From Comamonadaceae bacterium (GTDB lineage: Bacteria; Pseudomonadota; Gammaproteobacteria; Burkholderiales; Burkholderiaceae_C): a stretch of 43,492 nucleotides of DNA. The DNA is taken from NCBI GenBank assembly GCA_025356545.1, contig JANXSU010000064.1, positions 1 through 43,492 on the forward strand, read 5' to 3'. The position numbers and the translations under genes are program-made. A model generated the notes under the pieces. The model worked only from the letters and a program-made list of their open reading frames with translations, had not been told where the DNA came from and did no database searches. Of this stretch, positions 9,253 through 17,569 are shown in pieces; the stretch's first letter is position 1, and every line of letters starts with the position of its first letter.

Positions 9253-10244
9253 ACATGTATAAAACGATGCTTAAAGCAGGCACCCGTCTCGCGACAACGC
9301 TGTTGTTGGGCGCTTGCGCTCTGTGCAGCGCACAGGCCCAAGCGCAAGCCTACCCCGCCAAACCCGTGCGCGTGGTCGTCGCCTTCACCGCAGGTGGCAC
9401 CACCGACATGCTCTCCAGGCTGGTGGCGCAGCAGTTGACAGAAAAACTCAAGCAAGCTTTTCTCATCGACAACAAGCCCGGCGGCGGCGGCAATATCGGC
9501 ACCGAGCTGGTGGTGCGCGCCGCGCCCGATGGCTACACCTTGATCGTCAACTCGGTCGGACCGATGGCCGTCAACCCCACGCTCTACGGCAAGCTGCCCT
9601 TCAACCCGCTGACCGATCTGGTGCCCGTGGTGCAAATCGCCGACGTGCCTAATGTGCTGGTGGTGCACCCCTCGCTGCCGGTGAAGACCATGGAGGAATT
9701 CGTCGCCTACGCCAAGGCGCATCCAGGCGCGTTGAACTACGGCTCCACCGGCATCGGCACCTCCTCGCATCTGGCGGGTTATATGCTGGCCCAGCGTGCC
9801 GGTGTGCAGGCCACGCACGTCGCCTACAAGGGCGCAGAAGCGCTGCGCGACTTGCTGGCCGGGCGCATTCAGTTCATGTTTGCAACCATTCCCTCGGTCA
9901 TGCCGCACATCACGGCGGGCAAGCTGCGCGCCATTGCCGTTAGCAGTTTGAAGCGCTCGCGCTCCCTGCCCGAGGTGCCCACCGTGGCCGACGAGGGCTT
10001 TGCCGGTTTTGAGGCGGGCTCGTGGTTTGGTTTCTTCGCCCCCAAGGGCACGCCGCCCGAGGTGATTGCGCAGATCAACAAGGCCGTCAACGAGGTGTTG
10101 TTGATCCCGGCGATCGAGCAACAAATGGTGGCGCAGGGCGCTGACCCGGTGGGTGGCTCGCCCGCTCAATTGGGCCAGTTCGTGCAGCGCGAGCATGACA
10201 AGTGGCGCGTGATAGTGCGTGATTCGGGTGCGCGGGCGGAATGA
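9249..10244 (+). CDS. Bug-family periplasmic solute receptor
   Basis: A 331-residue protein from the GTG at 9249, which overlaps the previous stop; an ATG at 9255 is a plausible alternative. It has a signal peptide (TRLATTLLLGACALCSAQAQ), KPVRVVVAFTAGG, the DNKPGGGGNIG ligand loop, PDGYTLIVNS and C-terminal EVPTVADEGFAG. No strong ribosome site is visible, consistent with translational coupling to the amidohydrolase. The stop overlaps the hydroxyacid dehydrogenase start (ATGA at 10241-10244), so hydrolase, receptor and dehydrogenase form one coupled unit. Confidence 0.9.
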   Translation: MNMYKTMLKAGTRLATTLLLGACALCSAQAQAQAYPAKPVRVVVAFTAGGTTDMLSRLVAQQLTEKLKQAFLIDNKPGGGGNIGTELVVRAAPDGYTLIVNSVGPMAVNPTLYGKLPFNPLTDLVPVVQIADVPNVLVVHPSLPVKTMEEFVAYAKAHPGALNYGSTGIGTSSHLAGYMLAQRAGVQATHVAYKGAEALRDLLAGRIQFMFATIPSVMPHITAGKLRAIAVSSLKRSRSLPEVPTVADEGFAGFEAGSWFGFFAPKGTPPEVIAQINKAVNEVLLIPAIEQQMVAQGADPVGGSPAQLGQFVQREHDKWRVIVRDSGARAE

Positions 10245-11323
10245 GTTCCGTCGTGACGAATGCCATGGTGAATTCAGGCAATCCCCCTGTACGAATTTTG
10301 CTGTCTGAGCAGGCGCTGGGTCAGCATCAAGCCGCCATTGCCGAGGTGATGGGCACGCGCCCGTTTGAGCTGCTCAGCATCGAATCTGCCGTGGCGACAG
10401 GGCGCAGAGACATCGACATCGCCTTCATCTCGCGCGACGTGACGGGCCGCTCTACCAAGCACGAGCTGGCCCCGGCGCTGCAAGCCTGCTACACCGTCTT
10501 GCGTGAGTCAGCGCCACTGCAATGGGTGCACATCCACTCGGCTGGGGCGGATCGGCAGGTGTACGTTGACTTACGCGAGCGCGGCGTGCAAATCCACACG
10601 TCCTCCGGGGCGAATGCGGAGGTTGTGGCGCAAATGGCCTTGGCCGGGCTGCTGGCCTTGGCGCGCAAGTTCCCCCAACTCATGGCAGCGCAACGCGAGC
10701 GCCGCTGGGCGCCGCTGCTGGGCAGCGAATCACCGCGCGACCTGGCCGGGCAAACGGTGGTGTTGGTCGGCTGGGGCCCTATAGGCCAGCGCATCGCCGA
10801 CTTCTTGCGCCTGCTGGGCATGAAGCTGATCGTGGTGCGGCATTCGTTGCCTCTCCAGTCTGAGGGTGTGTACACCACCGTTCGGGTTGAGCCTGTCGAA
10901 ACCCCTCGACCAGCGCAGGCTGAGCGCTTCGATGGCGTCAGCATGTTCAGCTTCAAAGACTTCGCCACGGTACTGCCCCAAGCCGACTGGCTGATCCTGG
11001 CCTGCCCGCTCACCGATCAAACCCGCCACCTGGTTGATGCCCCCGCATTGGCGCTGATGCCGCGCGGTGCAGGCCTCATCAACGTGGCACGCGGTGAAGT
11101 GGTGGTGGAGGCTGACGTGATTGAGGCCCTGCGCACAGGCCATTTGGGCAGCGCCTACCTCGACGTGTTTGAGCATGAGCCCTTGTCCGCGGAGTCACCG
11201 TTGTGGACGATGGACCAGGTCATCATCACCCCGCACACCGCAGGCCATTCGGATGGCAATGCGGGGCGGGTGGCGGAGAAGTTTTTGGAGAATCTGCGCC
11301 GCTGGGTCGCCGAAAAACCGTAG
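10241..11323 (+). CDS. D-isomer-specific 2-hydroxyacid dehydrogenase with an in-frame repeat insertion
   Basis: A 360-residue NAD-dependent dehydrogenase of the D-lactate/glycerate family, converting a 2-keto acid and a 2-hydroxy acid into each other in the cytosol. The nucleotide-binding loop is GWGPIG (177-182). The catalytic triad is visible as Arg284 in NVARGEV, Glu313 in FEHEP and His332 in ITPHTAG. Residues about 211-232 (TVRVEPVETPRPAQAERFDG) have no counterpart in the family and are encoded by a REP-like palindrome; they lie in the surface loop after the second Rossmann strand, where an insertion could be tolerated. The gene closes the catabolic run and overlaps the Bug gene before it. 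Confidence 0.87.
   Translation: MSSVVTNAMVNSGNPPVRILLSEQALGQHQAAIAEVMGTRPFELLSIESAVATGRRDIDIAFISRDVTGRSTKHELAPALQACYTVLRESAPLQWVHIHSAGADRQVYVDLRERGVQIHTSSGANAEVVAQMALAGLLALARKFPQLMAAQRERRWAPLLGSESPRDLAGQTVVLVGWGPIGQRIADFLRLLGMKLIVVRHSLPLQSEGVYTTVRVEPVETPRPAQAERFDGVSMFSFKDFATVLPQADWLILACPLTDQTRHLVDAPALALMPRGAGLINVARGEVVVEADVIEALRTGHLGSAYLDVFEHEPLSAESPLWTMDQVIITPHTAGHSDGNAGRVAEKFLENLRRWVAEKP
10878..10934 (+). repeat. REP-like palindrome (family A) inside a coding sequence
   Basis: The left arm reads CCGTTCGGGTTGAGCCTGTC and the right half is a degenerate mirror (CAGGCTGAGCGCTTCGATGG). It resembles the full copy at 5289-5348. The length keeps the host gene in frame. Confidence 0.72.
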
Positions 11324-11385
11324 AAAATTGTCGCAAATGGCGCAGCCATAATCAACACCAAATCATCGCAGGGACGGTATACCCA

Positions 11386-12040
11386 TTGGCAACGCTCATA
11401 CCGGCAATAGGCGCATCTTCTTTCGACTCAACCGGCGAACGCCGCTTGGCCGAACGGCTGGAGCAAAAGCTCGACCCCGACTACCTGCTGTGGCACAACG
11501 TGCCTATCGGCCCCAAGCAAACGCACCCGGATTTTGTGGTGCTGCACCCCAAGCGTGGCTTGCTGATTCTGGAAACCAAAGACTGGCACCTGAGTACGGT
11601 CCAACGTGCAACCCGATTGAAATGGGAAATCTTGGTGGACGGGCCACTTAAAGACCGTTCCCAGCCCCTTGTTTCAAGCCCGCCATTGCGCCCTGCAAGT
11701 CGTTCAAGCCATGGAGCGCGACCATCAGTTGGTGCAAGAGAGTGGCCCGCACCAAGGCAAGCTGGCTTTTCCCTGGGGCCATGGTGTCGTGTTTACCCGC
11801 ATAACCCGCAAGCAGTTTGACGAAGCTGGTTTGGAACAATCCATTCCGGCGCAGTACGTCATATGCAAAGACGAAATGGAAGAAAGCGCCGACCCCGAAG
11901 AATTTCAAAATCGCCTTTGGCAAATGTTCCCTCACAGCTTTGGCGGCGCCATCTCGCTACCGCAACTGGATCGGGTACGCTGGATCATGTTCCCGCAGGT
12001 GCGCGTACAAACCCAAGGCAGCAGTATTACCGACTGGCTT
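11386..12040 (+). pseudogene. NERD-domain protein (helicase N-terminus), frameshifted and truncated
   Basis: Reading from a TTG at 11386 (AGGGA upstream), the product begins MATLIPAIGASSFDSTGERR and shows the nuclease-related NERD core: HPDFVVLHPKRGLLILETKDW. An extra base at about 11653 (just after GPLK) shifts the frame. The homologous reading then continues as TVPSPLFQARHCALQVVQ and FPWGHGVVFTRITRKQF, to RVRWIMFPQVRVQTQG. Full-length relatives carry a UvrD-type superfamily I helicase after this point; here the match ends near 12035, where a minus-strand toxin-type gene pair begins. The helicase part has been lost. Confidence 0.72.
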
Positions 12041-12248
12041 AAGACGACAATTTCTGCTTTGGTAGCACATGCACTACCTTACCAGCCCGCATCACAATCA
12101 AATCAGTGCCAGTTTGCTCGGCCAGTTGTCTGGCGCGCACTGCCGCTCGCTTGATCGCCGCCAGAGACCCTCTGAAATCGGCATTCGCATCGACCGGCAC
12201 CTGGCCATAGCTGGGCACAGGTTCACTGACGTGCTTGGGTGTTGTCAT
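12039..12248 (-). CDS. small protein next to a zeta-like toxin, possible antitoxin
   Basis: A 69-residue protein, MTTPKHVSEPVPSYGQVPVD to VLPKQKLSS. GGAG about nine bases upstream supports the ATG at 12246-12248. The start overlaps the stop of the zeta-like toxin remnant (ATGA at 12245-12248), the usual coupling of a toxin-antitoxin pair. The central helix (FRGSLAAIKRAAVRARQLAE) is followed by TGTDLIVMRAGKVVHV. It seems intact although its partner is truncated. The antitoxin role is inferred from position only. Confidence 0.55.
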   Translation of the reverse strand: MTTPKHVSEPVPSYGQVPVDANADFRGSLAAIKRAAVRARQLAEQTGTDLIVMRAGKVVHVLPKQKLSS

Positions 12249-12547
12249 GGTTGGTCGCTCCAGCTGATGAGTTGCGGTTCGTCGCCCGCGTTGTCGTAAA
12301 GCACCCACTGATCCACCAAGGGCTGGTACACCTCTACAAAAAGGCGTTTGCCGGCATCAAAGCGGCGGCGGATAGTGACTTCTGGAATGTCATGCCCGCC
12401 CTGGCGGACGCGCTGTGCCACGCGCTCTACTGCAATATCCGCAGTCGGCAGGCTTAAAAAGAACAACTCCACCCGGTAAACCAACTGCCGCCAAACAGGA
12501 ATTTGCGTTGCGTAGGCTTTGCCGGACAAAGTGGTTTCAAAGGCGAA
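12245..12547 (-). pseudogene. zeta-toxin-like ATPase (COG4185 type), C-terminal fragment
   Basis: From about 12547 the minus strand reads FAFETTLSGKAYATQIPVW, then YRVELFFLSLPTADIAVERV and VRQGGHDIPEVTIRRRFDAG, ending QPLVDQWVLYDNAGDEP. This is the C-terminal two thirds of the predicted P-loop kinase family related to zeta toxins. The N-terminal Walker A part is absent; upstream sequence in this frame is unrelated. Without the P-loop the fragment should be inactive, yet the downstream small gene remains. Confidence 0.65.
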
Positions 12548-12639
12548 ACTCGCGCGCTTTGCTACGTGCTAAGCGATAGCCACAAGTGTTAAACGACCAG
12601 CCTGTAGGGCGCGCGCGCTCCCCGCTGCTACACCACGGT

Positions 12640-12782
12640 GCCAATCTGCGGAAATAGGCGATGTTGCTTCGTCCAAAGCCTTTGCCAAACTCAACAATAT
12701 GCCGACCACTCTCAAAGTTGGTGTGCACCTGCACCAGATCAACGCCACGGGCAACCGTGCTATGGGCCGATTCGATCAGCGC
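12640..12782 (-). pseudogene. DUF1016 (YhcG-type) N-terminal fragment with internal deletion
   Basis: The minus strand from 12782 reads ALIESAHSTVARGVDLVQVH, then TNFESGRHIVE joined directly to FGKGFGRSNIAYFRRLA. In DUF1016 proteins (a helical N-terminal domain followed by a PD-(D/E)XK nuclease) about 25-30 residues normally separate the two parts, so an in-frame segment has been lost. The nuclease domain is absent and no start codon is available. The 12548-12640 stretch linking it to the zeta-like fragment shows no recognisable coding homology. Confidence 0.5.
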
Positions 12783-12850
12783 GCATATTCACCGCAAATT
12801 GTACGGTGATTAGGGTCGTAATACGGCACATGGTGATGTCCTCGGATTAT

Positions 12851-12900
12851 TTTTGCTATCTATTAAATAGCTGCTTGCGCACATTACACCAACTCTATTG
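12851..12900 (+). repeat. dispersed element (family D), copy 1
   Basis: Contains TTTTGCTATCTATTAAATAG followed by CTGCTTGCGC. A related copy lies on the minus strand at 34336-34362. This ATAGCTGCTTGCGC-type motif is, to my memory, frequent between genes of Comamonadaceae. It is followed by a short tandem CTATTGGC repeat (12895-12910), in the non-coding gap upstream of the ATPase stop. Confidence 0.5.
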
Positions 12901-12920
12901 GCCTATTGGCCTATTTGTCA

Positions 12921-14096
12921 TTAATCCTGCGCCAGTAGTGCCACCAGCTCCTGCAACCCCATCGCTTGCGCCCCGTGACGCAAGGAGATGCGCTCTTGCC
13001 CTGGGTACACCACGTAGCGTTGTTCAATCTGCAAATCGTCACAGGCCAAGGCAAAGCCGCGCTCCGGGCTGGGGGCCATGGAGCGCTTGATTTCTATGGC
13101 GATCTCGGACTTGCCGCCTTTCTCCAGCACCAGGTCAATCTCTGCACCAACTTGCGTGCGGTAGAAGTAGGGCACGCGGCGCTTACCGGCGGCCTGGATC
13201 AGGTTCTCGATGCAATGGCCCTCGAAGCTGTGGCCGCAAACGGGGTGGCCTAGCAGGTCGTTCAGGGTTTGCAGCTCTAGCAGGCCGTGTAGCAGGCCGC
13301 TGTCACGCACATACACCTTGGGTGACTTGACCAGCCGCTTGCCCAGGTTGCCACCCCAGGGTCGCAAGCGGTGCACCAGTTGCAGATCCACCAGTAGGTC
13401 GATGTAGCGGTCAATGGTGGGGTTGGCCACGCCCAGTGCGCTGGCAATGCGCGACTGGTTGAGCACGCTGCCTTGGTTGTGCGCCAGCATGGTCCACAGG
13501 CGGCCTATGGTCTCGGCGGGCAGGCGGGGCGCAAACATGGGCACGTCGCGCTCCAGGTAGCTGCGGATGAAGTCGCGCCGCCAGTCCAGGCTGCGGGTGT
13601 CGTCAGCGGCCAACAAGCTGTCGGGAAAGCCGCCGCGCAGCCACAGGGTGTTGTCGGCGATGCCTGCCGCAGTGGCCTCAACGATGTTGAGTGGGGCAAT
13701 GTCCAGGTAGGCCACGCGCCCGGCCAGGGTTTCGCTGGACTGGCGCATCAAGTCCAGCGCGGCCGAACCCAATAACAAGAACTGGCCGCTGCGCTGACCC
13801 GCCTGGCGGTTGTCGTCAACGATGCCGCGTAACACCTCAAACACACCCGGCGCACGGTGAATCTCGTCCAAAATGACCAGCTTGCCTTGCTGGGCGCGCA
13901 AGTAGGTGTCGGCATCTTCCAGGCGCAGGCGGTCGGCGGGGCGCTCCAGATCCAGATACACCGCACCACCGGGCCAATCTTTGGCAATGGCGCGGGCCAG
14001 CGTGGTTTTGCCCACCTGACGCGGCCCCAACAGCACCACGGCAGGAGTTTGGAGAAGTTTTTGTCGGACGGTAGATTCAAACTGGCGGCTTATCAT
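12921..14096 (-). CDS. AAA_14/DUF4143 family ATPase
   Basis: A 391-residue P-loop ATPase of the archaeal-type AAA_14 plus DUF4143 family. Walker A is LLGPRQVGKTTLA, Walker B is KLVILDEIH, and a sensor-like LLLGSAAL follows. The C-terminal DUF4143 half (from about residue 190) contains a winged-helix-like segment and a restriction-endonuclease-like region, seen as VGAEIDLVLEKGG and IAIEIKRS (Asp, Glu and Lys in nuclease-like spacing). The family is widespread, often mobile, and of uncertain function. It is intact, unlike its neighbours, and appears monocistronic. An inverted repeat overlaps its start. Confidence 0.85.
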   Translation of the reverse strand: MISRQFESTVRQKLLQTPAVVLLGPRQVGKTTLARAIAKDWPGGAVYLDLERPADRLRLEDADTYLRAQQGKLVILDEIHRAPGVFEVLRGIVDDNRQAGQRSGQFLLLGSAALDLMRQSSETLAGRVAYLDIAPLNIVEATAAGIADNTLWLRGGFPDSLLAADDTRSLDWRRDFIRSYLERDVPMFAPRLPAETIGRLWTMLAHNQGSVLNQSRIASALGVANPTIDRYIDLLVDLQLVHRLRPWGGNLGKRLVKSPKVYVRDSGLLHGLLELQTLNDLLGHPVCGHSFEGHCIENLIQAAGKRRVPYFYRTQVGAEIDLVLEKGGKSEIAIEIKRSMAPSPERGFALACDDLQIEQRYVVYPGQERISLRHGAQAMGLQELVALLAQD

Positions 14097-14135
14097 TATT
14101 GAAATTTTAACTTATTTAGTTAATTATTCAATAAT
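14095..14135. promoter_or_regulatory. AT-rich upstream region with inverted repeat over the ATPase start
   Basis: ATTATTGAA (14095-14103) and TTCAATAAT (14127-14135) are perfect 9-bp inverted arms, 23 bases apart, in a very AT-rich stretch that overlaps the ATPase start codon. Position and symmetry suggest an operator, possibly for autoregulation, but no regulator is identified. Confidence 0.45.
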
Positions 14136-14196
14136 AAATCACCTCTGCTACAACATCAGTGAGAGGATCTGACTGTCAAAGCTGCTAAGGCATGCC

Positions 14197-15303
14197 TCAC
14201 GCCCACGGATCCACACAACAATGCATCGCGCTCGCATCGCCTTCGCGCCCAACGGTCAGAAGGGCCTCTCTGACCGCATTCAACCCAAAGCTGTGGGTAC
14301 ACATCTTCTCGAGCGGGTACTTGCCTGAGGCGATCAGCGCGAGGCCCAGCTCCACCGCTTGGTGGCTGTGGCCGCGCACGCCTTTGACGGTTAGGTTTTT
14401 CTTGAATAACAGGTCGCTGTCAAACTGCGGGATCGGCACACCTTTGCGGCCACACAGCAAAACCCGCCCACCTTTGCGCACCAGTTGCAGCGCCGACAGA
14501 ATGGTGGCGGGGCCGCCCGAGGCGCAGTCGATCACCAAATCTGCCATCAGCCCGCCGGTGTGGTCGGCTACGGCCTCTAACAAATCTTCGCTCTCGATGT
14601 TGATGGTGTGGTGCGCGCCCATCTCCCGGGCCAGCGCCAATCGAGACCCATCGTTGGCCAAGCCGGTGACGATGATGCAGCTGGCACCCGCTTCACGCGC
14701 GGCCACCACGCAGGCCAGGCCTTGTTGTCCCGGCCCCTGCACCACCACCGCCATCCCCAGCGTGGCACCGCCTTGAAAAATGGCCCACTCCACGCCATTG
14801 CCCAAGGGCAGTGCCAAGGTGGCCAGGGCCGCAGGCACGGACGCGGGCACGGCGTGAAATACGGTGTTGGGGTGCAGGTACTGGTACTGGGCAAAGCCTC
14901 CCCACAACGACGGTTGCACGCTGATGGAAGTAGAGCCGTAGCGCACACCGTTGCCCACCAGCGTGTCGGTGGCGTCACACAGGCGGTAGTCACCGGTGCG
15001 GCAGAAGTGGCAATGGCCGCAGGGCAAGTACTCTTCCAGCGACACGCGGTCGCCCTCTTTCACACCCCAGCGTTTGGCGGCTGATGCACCCAGATCGGTC
15101 ACAAAACCGACTGTTTCATGGCCCAGGACGAGCGGCCCTTTGCTCTTGGGGTAGTTCAAGAAGTAGGGCCAATCGCTACCGCAGACACCGGTTTTTTCGA
15201 CCTTCAATAAACCGGCATCGGTGGCGATGGTAGGGCGGTCGAAGGCGCGCACTTCCACCTGCTTGTCAGGCAGGGCGACGGCGGCGAGGATGGTGTGGGT
15301 CAT
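14197..15303 (-). CDS. zinc-dependent alcohol dehydrogenase (MDR superfamily)
   Basis: A 368-residue medium-chain dehydrogenase. Catalytic zinc ligands are Cys41 in GVCGSD and His62/Glu63 in GHETVGF; the structural zinc cysteines are 95, 98, 101 and 109 in CGHCHFCRTGDYRLC. The cofactor fold shows VVVQGPGQQGLACVVAAREA. It overlaps the stop of the Rieske oxygenase gene, so both are made from one transcript. It may oxidise a hydroxylated or dihydrodiol product of the oxygenase; the substrate is unknown. Confidence 0.87.
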   Translation of the reverse strand: MTHTILAAVALPDKQVEVRAFDRPTIATDAGLLKVEKTGVCGSDWPYFLNYPKSKGPLVLGHETVGFVTDLGASAAKRWGVKEGDRVSLEEYLPCGHCHFCRTGDYRLCDATDTLVGNGVRYGSTSISVQPSLWGGFAQYQYLHPNTVFHAVPASVPAALATLALPLGNGVEWAIFQGGATLGMAVVVQGPGQQGLACVVAAREAGASCIIVTGLANDGSRLALAREMGAHHTINIESEDLLEAVADHTGGLMADLVIDCASGGPATILSALQLVRKGGRVLLCGRKGVPIPQFDSDLLFKKNLTVKGVRGHSHQAVELGLALIASGKYPLEKMCTHSFGLNAVREALLTVGREGDASAMHCCVDPWA

Positions 15304-16580
15304 CAGATCGACTTGATGCCTGTACCCGCACGGGCGGCCAACTCGGCCTTCAATTCCGGGTAGGCCAAGTTCACCGGGCCCACAAACGAAGCCGAGCGCA
15401 CATGCTGTGACTCGGTGCTGAGGCCGGGGGGCACTTCACCATCGGGCAAATCGGTGGCGGCCTGGATCAGGCGGCGCCGTGCTTGCACGATGGCCAGGTC
15501 GGTGGAGACCAGGCGCTCTTTAGTGCGGTCCACAATCGGCCCCATGCTCTCTTGCAGCGATGCGTCTTGCATCGCAATGCCTTTGACGCCGCTGAAGTAG
15601 CGTCCGGTTTTTTGTCCTTCACGGTCGATCAAATAATCGTTGCCCTTGTTGGCCACGGGGATGAAGGTGCCGGGGATGAGCGCCGCAAACGCGCCGTCCT
15701 CGTTCTTCATCGCGTGCAGCTCATCGTCACCCAAGGGGCGCGTGGGGTGGTGCGCCCAAGTCCAGACCAGGCAGTGCTCATCGTCAATGGGCACCCAGCC
15801 GTGGCCGCGCAAGGCGTTCTCGCCATAGGGCGGGATGATGGTGTACCAGGGCATGATCCACTGCGTGACGCGCCAGTAGCAGGTTTCGGCGTCAATCGGG
15901 CGCTTCACGGCAATCAACAGACCGGCGTCGGATTTGTTGACTTCAAATACGGGCCGCTTGTTGGCAATGAATTTCGCGCCCGAGGTGCCCACGTGCAGCG
16001 GGTCGGTGGCCAGCTCGCCGCTGTGCAGCCAGGCGACGTGGCTGGAGTCAATGCCGCCTTCCATGGCCTGCAAGTAGTTGCTCTCTTGAATGCGTTTGGA
16101 CGCGTAGCGGTGCGAGTCCGGCACCATGGCCCACTCGTACTCAGGCAGCGGGGGTTGCTGCTCGGGCGGGCCCATGTAAGTCCAGACCACGCCGCCGCGC
16201 ACCTCGCAGGGGTAGACCTTGAGCTTGACCTTGTCGCACAGCGTGCTGGTCTCGGGCTCAGACGGGATGTCGGTGCACTGGCCGTTCACGTCGTACTTCC
16301 AGCCGTGGTAGGGGCAGCGCAGGCCGTCGCCCTCGTTGCGGCCAAACCAGAGCGAGACCCGGCGGTGCGCGCAAAACTCGTCCATCAGCGCGATCTTGCC
16401 CGTGGCATCGCGAAACGCCACCAGTGATTCGGACAGCAGCTTGACCCGCACCGGCGGACAGCCGGGCTCAGGCAGCTCGCGCGCCAGCAGCGCGGGAATC
16501 CAGTAGCGGCGAAACAGGGTGCCCATGGCAGAGCCGGGGCCGGTTTGGGTGAGGACTTCGTTTTGTTCAGTGGGGTTCAT
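15303..16580 (-). CDS. Rieske non-heme iron oxygenase, phthalate-dioxygenase type
   Basis: A 425-residue oxygenase from the ATG at 16580, chosen because AAGGA lies about eight bases upstream. The Rieske centre is Cys70-x-His72 (CAHRR) and Cys89-x-x-His92 (CPYHGWKYD). The mononuclear iron site is seen in GGIDSSHVAWLH with His181 and His186, and Asp178 as the likely bridging residue. Length and spacing match the phthalate 4,5-dioxygenase/vanillate O-demethylase group, which hydroxylate or demethylate aromatic acids using electrons from a separate ferredoxin reductase. No reductase gene is in the window. It sits 14 bases after a Bug gene and overlaps the dehydrogenase, suggesting a receptor-oxygenase-dehydrogenase operon for an aromatic acid. 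Confidence 0.88.
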   Translation of the reverse strand: MNPTEQNEVLTQTGPGSAMGTLFRRYWIPALLARELPEPGCPPVRVKLLSESLVAFRDATGKIALMDEFCAHRRVSLWFGRNEGDGLRCPYHGWKYDVNGQCTDIPSEPETSTLCDKVKLKVYPCEVRGGVVWTYMGPPEQQPPLPEYEWAMVPDSHRYASKRIQESNYLQAMEGGIDSSHVAWLHSGELATDPLHVGTSGAKFIANKRPVFEVNKSDAGLLIAVKRPIDAETCYWRVTQWIMPWYTIIPPYGENALRGHGWVPIDDEHCLVWTWAHHPTRPLGDDELHAMKNEDGAFAALIPGTFIPVANKGNDYLIDREGQKTGRYFSGVKGIAMQDASLQESMGPIVDRTKERLVSTDLAIVQARRRLIQAATDLPDGEVPPGLSTESQHVRSASFVGPVNLAYPELKAELAARAGTGIKSI

Positions 16581-16594
16581 GTTGGGTTCCTTTT

Positions 16595-17569
16595 TTATTC
16601 CGGCGCAATGTTGGCTTTCTTCACCACCTGCGTCCACATTTTCAGATCGCTGGCCACCAGCGCTTCCAGCCGTTCGGGCTTGCCGCCCGCCGTGTCCACG
16701 CCGACTTTGTCCAGCGCCTCTTTCACATCAGGCAAGGTCAGCAACTGGTTGATTTCGGTGTTCATTTTTTGCAGCACGCTCGCGGGTGTCCCGGCCGGGG
16801 CCATCACGCCAAACCAGGCTTCGCTCACCACCTTGGGCACGCCAGCCTCGGCCATGGTGGGCAGTTGGGGTAGAGGTGCCACTCGCTCGGCGCTCAGCAC
16901 GGCCAGCGCGCGCATTTTGCCGCTTTGCACCAGTGGCAAAGCAGTTTGCAGCACCACCACACCCGCTTGCACATGGCCAGCCGCCAAGTCATTCAAAGCC
17001 CCCGCCATGCTTTTGTAGGGCACATGCAGCAGCTTGATGCCGGCCTCTTGCATGAACAACTCCATCGTCAGATGCTGCACGCCACCCAGACCGGGCGAGG
17101 CGTAATTCAAGCTGCCTGCGGGCTGCTTCTTCGCGTAATCCACGAACTCGCGCACGGTTTTGGCGGGCACTTTGTTGGCCACGATCAGCACCAAGGGGCT
17201 AGCACCCAGCATCACGACAGGGACAAAGCTCTTGACGGGGTCGTAAGGCAGTTTGGTTCGCAGTGCGGGCAGGGTGCTGAAGGACGTCGCTGCAAATAGA
17301 AAGCTGTAGCCATCCGGGTTGGCCCGAGCCCCAGCTTCAATGCCGATGCTGCCACCCGCGCCGACCTTGTTCTCAACTACGACCGGCACGTTCCAGCGCT
17401 GCGTGAGCTTGGGGCCAAGCAGGCGCGCGAGTTGGTCGCCAGTGGTGCCTGCCGAGGTGGGCACGATGAATTGAATGCTGCGGTTGGGATAGTCTTGCGC
17501 ATGGACCAGCACTGGCAGCGCAGCGGCGCAAGCCAGCGTCATCCATGCCCTCAAGCGTGTCAGCTTCAT
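16595..17569 (-). CDS. Bug-family periplasmic solute receptor
   Basis: A 324-residue protein with signal peptide (MKLTRLRAWMTLACAAALPV, cleaved near VHAQ), RSIQFIVPTSAGTTGDQLAR, the VENKVGAGGSIG ligand loop and C-terminal LPTMAEAGV. It is the first gene of the minus-strand operon with the Rieske oxygenase and alcohol dehydrogenase, so its ligand is probably the oxygenase substrate or a precursor. It is divergent from another Bug gene across a 90-bp gap. Confidence 0.9.
   Translation of the reverse strand: MKLTRLRAWMTLACAAALPVLVHAQDYPNRSIQFIVPTSAGTTGDQLARLLGPKLTQRWNVPVVVENKVGAGGSIGIEAGARANPDGYSFLFAATSFSTLPALRTKLPYDPVKSFVPVVMLGASPLVLIVANKVPAKTVREFVDYAKKQPAGSLNYASPGLGGVQHLTMELFMQEAGIKLLHVPYKSMAGALNDLAAGHVQAGVVVLQTALPLVQSGKMRALAVLSAERVAPLPQLPTMAEAGVPKVVSEAWFGVMAPAGTPASVLQKMNTEINQLLTLPDVKEALDKVGVDTAGGKPERLEALVASDLKMWTQVVKKANIAPE

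Noticed and set aside
13857-14102. Plus-strand reading frames opposite the AAA/DUF4143 ATPase
   Set aside because: They mirror the GC-rich codons of the real minus-strand gene and have no ribosome site or domain.
16490-16502. GCGGGAATCCAG match to hairpin family B inside the Rieske gene
   Set aside because: It is coding sequence for the conserved RRYWIPAL segment and lacks the left arm, so it is chance.
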